DNA of 53,563 nucleotides, from contig NZ_JAIOZR010000014.1 in NCBI RefSeq assembly GCF_021740465.1, forward strand, positions 1 through 53,563, given 5' to 3'. A model generated the notes under the pieces. The model searched no databases and was not told the DNA's origin. It was given only the letters and a program-made list of their open reading frames with translations. Every line of letters begins with the position of its first letter. Within the stretch, counting starts at the first letter, position 1. The translations under genes were made by a program, and so were the position numbers. This DNA comes from Chlorobium sp. (GTDB taxonomy: Bacteria; Bacteroidota; Chlorobiia; Chlorobiales; Chlorobiaceae). Shown here one piece after another: positions 26,396-34,254 of the stretch.

Positions 26396-27475
26396 ATGAT
26401 CTACAAAGTCATTGCCAAGCCGGAGTTCAGGAAGTTCATCGACGCACTCGTCAGAGAGAATACCTCCTTCGGGCCTCGCCAGGTGGACACGGCAGCCAAT
26501 GGAAACCCCATATACCAGTTCATGCCGGTCTCTTCGGTCGAGGAAATCGAGTTCGATTACACGGCCACAGCCTCGTCTGCCAAACATTTTTTTCTGCCCT
26601 TCCGCGAAGAGCTTTCACGGTTCTCGTTCAACGACAGCGACTTTAAACAGCATATCGCCTACGAAGCCGAACCGGTAGTGCTGATCGGCCTGAGAGCGTG
26701 CGACATCAGTGCACTGAACATCCTCGACGACGTGCTGCTCAACGGCCACTACCCCTCGCCCTACTATCTGGCAAAACGCAAGAACACCTTCGTGATCGGC
26801 ATGGACCATCTGCCGCTTCCAGACTGTTTCTGCAAATCGCTTGCCCACCATACGGTTTCAACCGGCTTCAACCTCTTCTGCTCCGACATAGGCGAGAAAT
26901 ACTACCTTTCGATCAACTCATCGAAAGCGTTCACCTATCTCAAGGAGTTTCAGACCGAAGAGCCTTCCTACGAAGACAACTGCCTCCTGACCGAGCGCCG
27001 CAAGCTTATCAGCCGCAGCTTTCAGACCGAGGTTGACGTCACCAGCCTGCCGAGCATTCTCGACATCGAGTTCGACTCGCCTGTCTGGGAGAAATGGGGA
27101 GCGAAATGCCTGAACTGCGGCACCTGCGCCATGGTCTGCCCCTCCTGCTACTGTTATTCGGTGGAAGAGCGCTTCGACATCGATCTGAAAGGAGCGTCGA
27201 GAAACAGGAAACTCTACTCCTGCAATCTGGTCGATTTCGCAGTGGTAGCCGGAGGACACAACTTCCGCCCGAAAAACGGCGACCGCCTGAAATACCGCTA
27301 CTACCACCAGCACCGGGGTTTTGCCGAAAACGCGAATCAGCAGATCTGCGTCGGCTGCAACCGGTGCGGCAGGGCATGCCTTGCCGGCATCAACCCGAAA
27401 GATGTGATCAACGACCTCAGAATGGAGAAAGAATCATGCATGATATGCGTTTCGCAATCCCCCGCCAGGACCTGA
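26396..27475 (+). CDS. hydB: NiFe hydrogenase (sulfhydrogenase) beta subunit, Fe-S electron transfer
   Basis: A 359-residue iron-sulfur subunit of group 3b (HydB type). The first part contains [21 protein letters not shown]. Two ferredoxin-like cysteine clusters follow: [17 protein letters not shown] near residue 237 and [17 protein letters not shown] near 318. In sulfhydrogenases this subunit passes electrons between the NAD(P)-binding gamma subunit and the hydrogenase dimer, and has been linked to sulfur reduction. The cytosolic complex is encoded in the order beta-gamma-delta-alpha, all overlapping or nearly so. An AGAGGAG ribosome site precedes the ATG. Confidence 0.92.
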   Translation: MIYKVIAKPEFRKFIDALVRENTSFGPRQVDTAANGNPIYQFMPVSSVEEIEFDYTATASSAKHFFLPFREELSRFSFNDSDFKQHIAYEAEPVVLIGLRACDISALNILDDVLLNGHYPSPYYLAKRKNTFVIGMDHLPLPDCFCKSLAHHTVSTGFNLFCSDIGEKYYLSINSSKAFTYLKEFQTEEPSYEDNCLLTERRKLISRSFQTEVDVTSLPSILDIEFDSPVWEKWGAKCLNCGTCAMVCPSCYCYSVEERFDIDLKGASRNRKLYSCNLVDFAVVAGGHNFRPKNGDRLKYRYYHQHRGFAENANQQICVGCNRCGRACLAGINPKDVINDLRMEKESCMICVSQSPART

Positions 27476-28353
27476 ATCGCGAAGCGTTCGCATCGTCGAT
27501 ACCCGAGTTCAACAGACGATCGGACCTCATGAAAACCGATATGGGGTACAAGTGCCGCATAACCAACGTCGTTAACCTGACCGATCAGGAAAAACTGTTT
27601 CAGCTCCGAATCGTCGAACCGCAGGAACGCCGCATTTTCCGGTTCAAACCCGGCCAGTTCATCATGCTCGAACTGCCCGGATACGGCGACGTGCCGATCT
27701 CCATATCGAGCGCCAGCAGCAACCACGAGTTTCTGGAGCTCTGCATCCGCAAGGCCGGACATGTAACCTCGGCGCTCTTCAGAACCGACCCCGGCATGCA
27801 TGTTGCAATCCGCGGCCCCTTCGGATCCTCGTTTCCCATGGATGAGATGGCTGGCCACCATGTGCTGCTCGTCGCCGGCGGCCTCGGCATCGCGCCGCTT
27901 CGCGCTCCGCTCTTCTGGATCAACGAGCATCGCGACCGGTTCCGGGATGTCCACCTGCTCTATGGCGCCAAAGAACCCTCGCAGCTCCTTTTTTCCTACC
28001 AGTTCGACGAGTGGCAAACCATCAGCCATATCCGGCTGCACACCATCGTCGAGCATGCGGATGCCGAATGGAAAGGAAGTACCGGCATGATAACCGAACT
28101 CTTCCGGGATATCAGCATCGACGCGAAGAACACCTATGCAATCGTATGTGGCCCTCCGGTCATGTTCAAGTTCGTCTGCAGCTATCTCGACCGGCTCGGC
28201 ATACCCATGAACCGGATGTTCGTTTCTCTCGAACGGAGGATGCACTGCGGGATGGGCAAGTGCTGCCGCTGCATGGTGGGTTCGACCTTTACCTGCATCG
28301 ACGGACCGGTATTCGACTACTGGTCGGTCATGAACCTCAAAGAGGCCATTTGA
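27436..28353 (+). CDS. hydG: NiFe hydrogenase (sulfhydrogenase) gamma subunit, FAD/NAD(P)-binding
   Basis: A flavoprotein of about 305 residues resembling ferredoxin-NADP reductase and dihydroorotate dehydrogenase electron-transfer subunits. FAD-binding segment [14 protein letters not shown] is near residue 85, pyridine-nucleotide loop [15 protein letters not shown] near 145, and [13 protein letters not shown] near 232. A C-terminal 2Fe-2S cysteine cluster ([18 protein letters not shown]) lies near 270-287. It exchanges electrons with NAD(P)H. The chosen ATG has GGAG 8 nt upstream and lies 40 nt inside the end of hydB, so the two are coupled. Confidence 0.92.
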   Translation: MHDMRFAIPRQDLNREAFASSIPEFNRRSDLMKTDMGYKCRITNVVNLTDQEKLFQLRIVEPQERRIFRFKPGQFIMLELPGYGDVPISISSASSNHEFLELCIRKAGHVTSALFRTDPGMHVAIRGPFGSSFPMDEMAGHHVLLVAGGLGIAPLRAPLFWINEHRDRFRDVHLLYGAKEPSQLLFSYQFDEWQTISHIRLHTIVEHADAEWKGSTGMITELFRDISIDAKNTYAIVCGPPVMFKFVCSYLDRLGIPMNRMFVSLERRMHCGMGKCCRCMVGSTFTCIDGPVFDYWSVMNLKEAI

Positions 28354-28365
28354 TCCCGTTGCCGT

Positions 28366-29130
28366 ATGAAAAACCCTGTCTACACATTCGAAAAACTGAA
28401 ATTCGCCTCGTTCGAATTCACCTGCTGCGAAGGGTGCCAGCTGCAGCTTGCCAACCGGGAAGCGTCGCTCGATGCATTTTTCAGCCTGCTCGACGTCAGA
28501 ACGTTCAGGGAGATCTCTTCGGAAAAACATGACGACTACGATATCGCGTTCGTGGAGGGCAGCATCAGCCGAAGCGACGAGATCGAGCGGCTGCAGGTCA
28601 TACGGAAACAGGCGAAAATACTTGTGGCGTTCGGAACCTGCGCCTGCTTCGGCGGGGTCAACAGCCTGAAAAACCGCTTTTCCACTGAAGAGTGCATTGC
28701 GGAGGTATACGACGGCCAACCGATTGAAACCCTGCCGATACGCAAAATAAGCGACATCGTCCAGGTGGATCTCTCCATCCCCGGATGCCCTGTAGCGAAG
28801 GAGGAGGTAGAGCGGATCGTCGTAAGCCTGGCGACGGGGTCGCTCGTCACCCTGCCGAAGTATCCGGTCTGCGTGGAGTGCAAGGAGCAGCTCAACACCT
28901 GCATGTTCGACCTCGGTGAAATCTGCCTCGGTTCGATCACGAGAGCAGGCTGCAATGCCGTCTGCACCTCCGGCAAGACCCCCTGCCTCGGATGCCGCGG
29001 TCATGCCGACGACATCAATTTTCCCGCCTTCATGGAACTGGTGAAAGAGCGAGGACTCAGCGTAAGCGACCTTCAGGAAAAACTCGGATTCTACAATGCA
29101 TTCGAAGCTTACCGCGACGATGAAACTTGA
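28366..29130 (+). CDS. hydD: NiFe hydrogenase (sulfhydrogenase) delta (small) subunit
   Basis: Hydrogenase small subunit of 254 residues carrying Fe-S clusters next to the NiFe site. Proximal-cluster motifs are [11 protein letters not shown] (residues ~18-28), [14 protein letters not shown] (~93-106) and [12 protein letters not shown] (~143). C-terminal cysteines in [17 protein letters not shown]-like TRAGCNAVC and CLGCRG bind the other clusters. No Tat signal is present, as expected for a cytosolic group 3b enzyme. It starts 12 nt after hydG and overlaps hydA by 11 nt. Confidence 0.92.
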   Translation: MKNPVYTFEKLKFASFEFTCCEGCQLQLANREASLDAFFSLLDVRTFREISSEKHDDYDIAFVEGSISRSDEIERLQVIRKQAKILVAFGTCACFGGVNSLKNRFSTEECIAEVYDGQPIETLPIRKISDIVQVDLSIPGCPVAKEEVERIVVSLATGSLVTLPKYPVCVECKEQLNTCMFDLGEICLGSITRAGCNAVCTSGKTPCLGCRGHADDINFPAFMELVKERGLSVSDLQEKLGFYNAFEAYRDDET

Positions 29131-30394
29131 CTGTTCGATCGACATACGACATCTGACCAGAGTCGAAGGCCACGGAAACATCCATATCCGTGTGGAAAAC
29201 GGCATGCTTATGGAGGCCCGCTGGGATGTAGTGGAAACGCCGAGATTTTTCGAGGTCATGGTGAAAGGCATGAGCGCCGAGCGTGTGCCGTTCCTCACCT
29301 CGCGCATCTGCGGCATCTGCTCGATCAGCCACGCACTTGCAAGCATCCGCTCTCTCGAACGCGCCATGCAGGTGACACCGCCTCCCGCAGCCGAAACCGT
29401 AAGGCTGCTGGCCATGCACGGCGAAACCCTGCAAAGCCACGCCCTGCACCTCTTCTTTCTTGCCGCGCCCGATTTCGCGGGTATGCCGAGCGTCTTGCCG
29501 CTCATGCAGTCGCATCCGGAGCTCGTGAAAGCAGGCCTCGGACTCAAGGAGCTCGGCAACGAAATCAGCGCCGTCACGGCGGGCCGATGCACCCATCCGG
29601 TCAGCCTCGTTGTTGGTGGGCTCAGCAAGGCGCCAGACAAAATCAGGCTGCAGCAGTTGCTCGGCATGATTGGCGAACGGAAAGCCGCGCTCGACATCGC
29701 CTGCGACTTCTTCGGCACTCTCGACATTCCCCGATTCGAACGTGAAACCGAATTCATTTCGCTCCATAACGGCGCTACCTACCCATTCATCGGTGGAGAT
29801 CTCCGCTCCACCGACGAAGTCCTGCGGGATGAAAACGACTACCTCCTGATGACCAACGAGTACCTTGCGGAGTCCTCCACGTCCAAATTCACCCGCTGCA
29901 GCCGGGAATCGTCAGCAGCAGGCGCGCTCGCCCGCTTCAACAACAACAGCGAATTCCTGCACCCCGAAGCGAAAAAAGCAGCGGAAAGTCTGGCTCTCAG
30001 GCCGGTCTCGCACAACCCCTTCACGTGCAACATCGCGCAGCTCGTTGAATGTGTGCACATCCTCAACGACGCTGAAGCGATCATCGGGAAATTGCTCGAC
30101 ATGGATCTGCGGGAGATACGCACGCCGTTCACCCCGAAAGCGGGCAGGGCGACAGGAGCCGTTGAAGCGCCCCGAGGCATTCTCTACCACCATATGGAAA
30201 CCGATGAGGAAGGCAAGGTAGTGAAAGCCGACTGCATCATTCCCACCACGCAGAACAACGCCAACATCCACTACGATCTCGGCGCCCTTGCCCGGCAGGC
30301 GCTCGAAGAGGGAAAAAACGACCGGGAGATCGAAAAGCTCGCAACCATGCTGGTGCGCTCTTACGACCCCTGCATCTCATGCTCGGTGCATTAG
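29120..30394 (+). CDS. hydA: NiFe hydrogenase (sulfhydrogenase) alpha (large) subunit
   Basis: Catalytic subunit of 424 residues binding the NiFe(CN)2CO centre. The N-terminal ligand motif [14 protein letters not shown] (R-x-C-G-x-C-x3-H) is near residue 62 and the C-terminal motif DPCISCSVH closes the protein. In most NiFe hydrogenases the D-P-C-x-x-C-x-x-H/R motif is followed by a peptide that a maturation protease removes; here the stop codon follows the His directly, so no extension exists. The ATG at 29120 sits inside the end of hydD. No hyp maturation genes lie in the window. Confidence 0.93.
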   Translation: MKLDCSIDIRHLTRVEGHGNIHIRVENGMLMEARWDVVETPRFFEVMVKGMSAERVPFLTSRICGICSISHALASIRSLERAMQVTPPPAAETVRLLAMHGETLQSHALHLFFLAAPDFAGMPSVLPLMQSHPELVKAGLGLKELGNEISAVTAGRCTHPVSLVVGGLSKAPDKIRLQQLLGMIGERKAALDIACDFFGTLDIPRFERETEFISLHNGATYPFIGGDLRSTDEVLRDENDYLLMTNEYLAESSTSKFTRCSRESSAAGALARFNNNSEFLHPEAKKAAESLALRPVSHNPFTCNIAQLVECVHILNDAEAIIGKLLDMDLREIRTPFTPKAGRATGAVEAPRGILYHHMETDEEGKVVKADCIIPTTQNNANIHYDLGALARQALEEGKNDREIEKLATMLVRSYDPCISCSVH

Positions 30395-30413
30395 TGGGTT
30401 TTGTCAGAACCCG

Positions 30414-30530
30414 AAGCGCTTCAGCATCATGCCGGTCAGTTCGGCAAGTTTCTTTCTGGCCCCAGGATCTCCGGCGACCGGTGAGTGGCGTGCAGGCCGG
30501 AGGTTCTCGAAATACTCGCCGCGCCATCTG
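30414..30530 (-). pseudogene. C-terminal relic of a short-chain dehydrogenase
   Basis: About 38 codons on the minus strand, ending in TGA 20 nt after hydA. They read GEYFENLRPARHSP, VAGDPGARKKLAEL, TGMMLKRFGF, which resembles the substrate-lid end of retinol-dehydrogenase-like SDR proteins. Upstream it runs directly into a MITE right-end fragment (30533-30566), and the rest of the gene is absent. Confidence 0.55.
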
Positions 30531-30532
30531 CC

Positions 30533-30566
30533 TTGATCCTTGCATGCTCATCACACTTTTTAGAGG
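30533..30566. repeat. Right-end fragment of the MITE-like element
   Basis: TTGATCC, then TGCTCATCACACTTTTTAGA, matches the right end of the full element at 40514-40684. It abuts the dehydrogenase relic. Confidence 0.6.
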
Positions 30567-30621
30567 TTCTCCAAAAAACTATACTATTTATCTGCACCTC
30601 CTGAATATTTCATCAGAACGA

Positions 30622-30649
30622 TTGGCTTATGTATTACGATTCGTATATT
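30622..30649 (+). promoter_or_regulatory. Candidate promoter and operator of the toxin-antitoxin pair
   Basis: TTGGCT (-35), a 16-nt spacer and TATATT (-10, 30644-30649). A perfect 11-bp palindrome TACGATTCGTA (30635-30645) lies between the boxes and touches the -10. This is where an autoregulating ribbon-helix-helix antitoxin would bind. Confidence 0.5.
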
Positions 30650-30681
30650 CCGGTAAATTGCCGTACAAAACAAGAGCCATC

Positions 30682-31110
30682 ATGAAAACGAACGTAAAAG
30701 AACAAGGTAAAACCGCCACTCCAAAATCATCCGATACCGGAACAAGGCAGTCAAAGAGCATGAGTGGGGCAGCAAAAACAAACAAGAGTGTCGGCACTCT
30801 CAAGTCTGCTGCCCGGAAAGATGCAAAGCAAAGCAGTGAGAGCAAAGCCCGTCTTGAAGCGAGAATCTCCAGGGCAACCCATACCCGGATAAAACTTGCT
30901 TCTGACATTCAGGGAAGAACAGTAACCGATTTTGTCGTACATGCCGCTCTCGAAGCTGCCACAAAGACAATAGAAGAGAATTTTGTTGTTCAGTTGTCAA
31001 TGGAGGGACAAGAGGCTTTTGCCGAAGCCCTGCTGAATCCACCGGAACCAAATGACGCTCTTCGACGTGCTTTCGAAAGGCATTCGGCACTTACAGGAAA
31101 GAACGACTGA
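30682..31110 (+). CDS. DUF1778-family antitoxin (TacA-like, ribbon-helix-helix)
   Basis: A 142-residue antitoxin. The ribbon-helix-helix core is LEARISRATHTRIKLASDIQ, then GRTVTDFVVHAALEAATK, at about residues 60-98. A toxin-neutralising tail follows (SMEGQEAFAEALLNPPEPND), typical of DUF1778 partners of GNAT toxins. The first 55 residues are a Lys/Ser/Thr-rich, disordered extension not found in the usual 90-100-residue members. It presumably represses its own promoter and blocks the acetyltransferase encoded immediately downstream. Confidence 0.85.
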   Translation: MKTNVKEQGKTATPKSSDTGTRQSKSMSGAAKTNKSVGTLKSAARKDAKQSSESKARLEARISRATHTRIKLASDIQGRTVTDFVVHAALEAATKTIEENFVVQLSMEGQEAFAEALLNPPEPNDALRRAFERHSALTGKND

Positions 31111-31126
31111 CCGGTCATCACTGCAT

Positions 31127-31627
31127 ATGAATGTCCCCCGATTCTCGATCATCCCCTTCAACCGCGAACATCAGAAATCCGGATTCTGCAGCGGTTCAAG
31201 CCTGCTTGACCGATATTTTTCCGAACGAGTCGGTCAGGATGTGAGAAGGAATCTCACGAAGTGCTTTGTGGCGATCGATAACCGTCACGAGAGAATTGCA
31301 GGTTACTACACACTTTCAGCAGCCCAGATCCCGTTGCTGCAACTGCCTGAAAAACTGGCCGACAAGATGCCCCATTATCATGCAGTACCGGCATCGAGAC
31401 TGGGACGACTCGCCATCGATAAAAGCTATCAGGGAGAGGGACTTGGGAGCACGCTCATTGCAGACGCACTGATGCGCTCATCAAGTTCTTCGATGGCTGT
31501 TTATGCCTTGCTGGTCGATGCAAAAGACGAGAGTGCAGCGACGTTTTACCTGCACCATGGATTCATTCCCTGTGTCGGTGCACCTCATACATTGTTTCTG
31601 CCAATAGGCACAGTCAGGAGCCTCTAA
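31127..31627 (+). CDS. GNAT-family toxin (TacT-like acetyltransferase)
   Basis: About 166 residues. The opening FNREHQKSGFCSGSSLLDRYF is the family pattern (F-x-C-G-x-x-x-L-D-x-x). The acetyl-CoA loop lies in SRLGRLAIDKSYQGEGLGSTLIADAL (Q-G-x-G-x-G/S) and a C-terminal AATFYLHHGFIP contains the catalytic-type Tyr. TacT toxins acetylate the amino group of aminoacyl-tRNA and stop translation. An in-frame ATG at 31052 overlaps the antitoxin, but similarity starts near 31127. The antitoxin precedes it in the order expected. Confidence 0.85.
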   Translation: MNVPRFSIIPFNREHQKSGFCSGSSLLDRYFSERVGQDVRRNLTKCFVAIDNRHERIAGYYTLSAAQIPLLQLPEKLADKMPHYHAVPASRLGRLAIDKSYQGEGLGSTLIADALMRSSSSSMAVYALLVDAKDESAATFYLHHGFIPCVGAPHTLFLPIGTVRSL

Positions 31628-31851
31628 CAGATCAGCAACAGCATCCCTCAACTTACGCGCCGAACCTCCTCCATCCGAAACATTGTCACCGACAAAAAGC
31701 CCTTTCCCGCCAGGCAGAACAATCAGACCTTCACGGAGCTTGCCGCCATATATCTCCCGATCACATCTACCTTCGATAACGTACCTGCGGGAATGGTGTA
31801 ACCACGGGGTCAGGAATACAGGGCATAATCGCTGTTTGAAGCGGCGCAGCA
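31628..31851 (-). other. Unassigned remnant in the decayed island
   Basis: A minus-strand open stretch reads RRYVIEGRCDREIYGGKLRE, then GLIVLPGGKGLFVGDN, and runs into the antisense of the toxin gene. It looks protein-like, but I cannot name a family, and it has no convincing start of its own. It is probably a gene fragment. Confidence 0.2.
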
Positions 31852-31881
31852 TTCAGTACCTGCTATTGGTATGGTACTGAA
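31852..31881. repeat. Perfect 9-bp inverted repeat at the relic boundary
   Basis: TTCAGTACC and GGTACTGAA are separated by 12 nt. The repeat lies where the C-terminal coding similarity of the four-helix-bundle relic ends. Confidence 0.5.
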
Positions 31882-32625
31882 AAAGCGAGAGATGTGTGGC
31901 AAGGAACGGTGACAGCGTGCCCCTCGTTTTTGCCGGTCCTGGCCGTTCGCAACACCATGGGTTTACCGCATTGCGGACACGAGGGAATGGCCCCGGCCGG
32001 CGTCGGATACCGGGAGGTCTCGTTGCGCTTGCGTTCCCGCTCGGCGAGACGGGCTGCAGCAAGTTGCTCGCTGTACCCGCCCTCTTCAACAAACGCCGCC
32101 TCAAGTGAGGCAATCTGCCGGTCAAGCAGGTAGTTTGCCTGATGGATCAGGCAGATGACCGCATTGGCCCGAACCTCGGCACTCTCATGCTCCAGCCAGA
32201 AAGCATACAGCTCCCAGCGCTCCTGATCGGTCAGCTCAGTCAGATCCGATTGAGCTGACTGAGCTGACCGATCTCTTCTGAACAGCTGCGGAACTTCGCG
32301 AACAGCACTCGCTTCAGCGCTCGACGATGCTCACTGCCTCAGATGCCGATGGCGCAGGTAGTCTTCATAGTCAAGCAGAAGCTCTTCGAGGCTCGATCGC
32401 GCAACATTGACCACGCAGTTCAGTCTGCGAAGAGGTCGCCGCAGCGCGACTGCCTTCCGCGATGTTCTGCCGACCTGAACGTGCGGCCTGAATCATCTGG
32501 TCGAGCGTCCGCGATCTCGGATCGATGAATTTATCGCAAAACCAGTACGTGGCATCGTAAATCAGAGTAGCCGTCTGAAAACTGGCAGCTTTACGATAGC
32601 CGCCGCTTGGTCTCAGCTTCTTCAT
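31863..32625 (-). pseudogene. Second four-helix-bundle suffix gene, decayed
   Basis: The ATG at 32625 starts MKKLRPSGGYRKAASFQTA and continues through QMIQAARSGRQNIAEGSRAA. The frame is lost after T-E-L-R near 32410. The expected VVNVARSSLEELLLDYEDYL continues one base on (+1 or a 2-base deletion), then meets an in-frame TGA after HRHLRQ near 32340. Downstream in that same frame are ERWELYAFWLEHESAE, NYLLDRQIASLEAAF and the suffix CPQCGKPMVLRTARTG, after which the second zinc-binding half (W-G-C-x3-P-x-C in intact members) is missing. Frameshift, stop and truncation make this a pseudogene of the same family as 24151-24761. Confidence 0.78.
32225..32273. repeat. Perfect 19-bp hairpin within the second four-helix-bundle relic
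   Basis: GATCGGTCAGCTCAGTCAG (32225-32243) and its exact reverse complement (32255-32273) flank an 11-nt loop. Each arm is a partial tandem of a nonamer with core AGCTGA. It occupies the same linker position as the nonamer array in the first copy. Confidence 0.85.
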
Positions 32626-32744
32626 GGTGTTCTGTGAAAAATCGTTCCTTTTCGCATACCATGTTTAACGGTACAGGGGGGCGCAAAGAACGTCAGGTGT
32701 TGAACGATTATACCTTGTAAAGGTACAGGTTTCTCATCAGATTT

Positions 32745-33018
32745 TGAACCGGCGCTGCATCTCAACGGACAAGCGGATCTCCGGTAAACGATCAGTAGCA
32801 TGCGAGCCGGAAGTTCTCAAAATACTCGTCATTACAGCTGTTTCATGCAATCTCCCTCACCGTCTCATAAACCTCCTCGCCGCTGGGAGACCATCCGGCG
32901 AAATGGCAAACTTCTGATTCTTGCACAAAAGTTTACGTAGTTGTGAGCGTCCCGTCATCTACGCGGCAAGCCCGATACCGTCCGTGCTGCCGGTTATACA
33001 GAGTGTCAGTTGTTTCAT
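32745..33018 (-). pseudogene. Internally deleted short-chain dehydrogenase relic
   Basis: The ATG at 33018 begins MKQLTLCITGSTDGIGLAA, an SDR cofactor-binding start (T-G-x3-G-I-G), ending at a TAG. Downstream on the same strand are GWSPSGEEVYETVREIA near 32850-32900 and EYFENFRLAC-like sequence near 32800, the latter resembling the SDR C-terminal relic at 30414-30530. The bulk of the catalytic domain is missing and the frames are broken. Confidence 0.55.
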
Positions 33019-33071
33019 GAGGTGAAAATGCCAATTAATCTCTTCCGGTCGGACTGATCTGTCCGGTCAAT

Positions 33072-33260
33072 TAAACCTTCACAACTCCCCGGCATGCAGG
33101 GCAACCTGTGCTGCCCCGGAACTGCTCGCCCTTGTATTTCCCGGTCCCGGTTGTCCGCAAGACCACGGGTTTGCCGTTTCCTACTGCCGTTCACGTTCCT
33201 TGCGATTGCGTGCCCGCTCGCTCAGGCGGACTGCAGCGATTTGTCGGGCGTCTGTTTATG
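33072..33260 (-). pseudogene. Third remnant of the four-helix-bundle suffix family
   Basis: Only the C-terminal end remains. RQIAAVRLSERARNRKERE is in one frame and GNGKPVVLRTTGTGKYKGEQ, FRGSTGCPACRGVVK in another. It corresponds to the CGKPMVLRT-type zinc suffix of the copy at 31863-32625, but with its first CxxC lost. A TAA at 33072-33074 is the original stop. Confidence 0.6.
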
Positions 33261-33341
33261 GCTACAGCTTCGACCCGAAAAACGGCGCTGCGCCGCAGGC
33301 AGAGCGTCCAGCAACCGCAGGGCGCGAGGTAGAGCGAATGG

Positions 33342-34052
33342 TCAAGGCGCATGATTAGCGGATTGCGTTTTGTCTTTCACGCGAACATAACGGAAGACCA
33401 TTGGAATATCGGGCATCTTCAAGATCAGTTCATCCCGACCGATCACTAATTGCGTCCCATCGAACCGCACGAAACCGTAGTTGCCGAGAGTTGCCAGGAA
33501 CACAAAGTTGTTATGGTCTCGAAAATGCGGTTCAAACTCGAATGTCCGGTATGTTCTCAGCGCACCAAGCAACGATACGCTGATTTTTTGTATTGGTGCT
33601 GCCACTTCATTCACGTGCCTGTGATTTTCGTGAATTGCGTTCGAGCGCACAGATTTCCCATTTGAGTGCAGGACAACATCTGTAGAGAACAAAGCCATTC
33701 GCGAGTTGTCGCCTTCGAAAGAGACGATAACCCCGGGAACAGGAGCCCTGCCTGAACGAACCAACCTGATTTCCGGCTCTGCGCCGGATGCAGTTGAATG
33801 GAGAACGACGGACCCACCTTCAATTTCCCACTTGCCAACGTCGTATTCGTCAACACTTCCATACATGAGAAAAAACCTGTAGGTACCATCGTTGCCTAAC
33901 CGAAATCCGGAAGCAGTTTCCATGACCCCCTGGAGCAGATACTCGCCGGCCACCCTGTCCCTCAGGCCGGTATCCCGTGCCTGGGCTGAACTTGCAATGA
34001 TCGCAGACAACAGCACAAGACGAGAGAGAAAATATGTAGCTGATCTGATCAT
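33342..34052 (-). CDS. Hypothetical secreted protein
   Basis: A protein of 236 residues with a Sec signal (LSRLVLLSAIIASSAQA, cleavage after A-Q-A near residue 25). The mature part begins with a lipocalin-like G-E-Y-L-L segment, FRLGNDGTYRFFLMYGSVDE and VGKWEIEGGSVVLHS, which suggests a beta-rich fold of the kind seen in small periplasmic proteins that read W-x-x-x-G strands. I recognise no named domain. It stands alone on the edge of the decayed island. Base composition is similar to the neighbouring core genes. Confidence 0.65.
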   Translation of the reverse strand: MIRSATYFLSRLVLLSAIIASSAQARDTGLRDRVAGEYLLQGVMETASGFRLGNDGTYRFFLMYGSVDEYDVGKWEIEGGSVVLHSTASGAEPEIRLVRSGRAPVPGVIVSFEGDNSRMALFSTDVVLHSNGKSVRSNAIHENHRHVNEVAAPIQKISVSLLGALRTYRTFEFEPHFRDHNNFVFLATLGNYGFVRFDGTQLVIGRDELILKMPDIPMVFRYVRVKDKTQSANHAP

Positions 34053-34254
34053 TTCGTTTATCTCCAGTCATTCGATCGAAGGATATTATTCAGCGTGCCC
34101 AAACGTTTCCATAACCGGCAGGCAAAAAGCGCAGCTTCTACTCTCCGGTTAGCGAAAGGGCTAACCGTAATTTCATAGCTTCTACCACTTGGGCAAACTG
34201 TGGCTTGTATAGAAATATGCGCTCAAAGGGCGACTCATCTGCCTAAAACATCCC

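Noticed and set aside
27337-29757. An 806-codon open frame antisense to the hydrogenase operon
   Set aside because: It lies opposite four well-supported hydrogenase genes and has no recognisable domain; long antisense frames are common in high-GC codon-biased genes.
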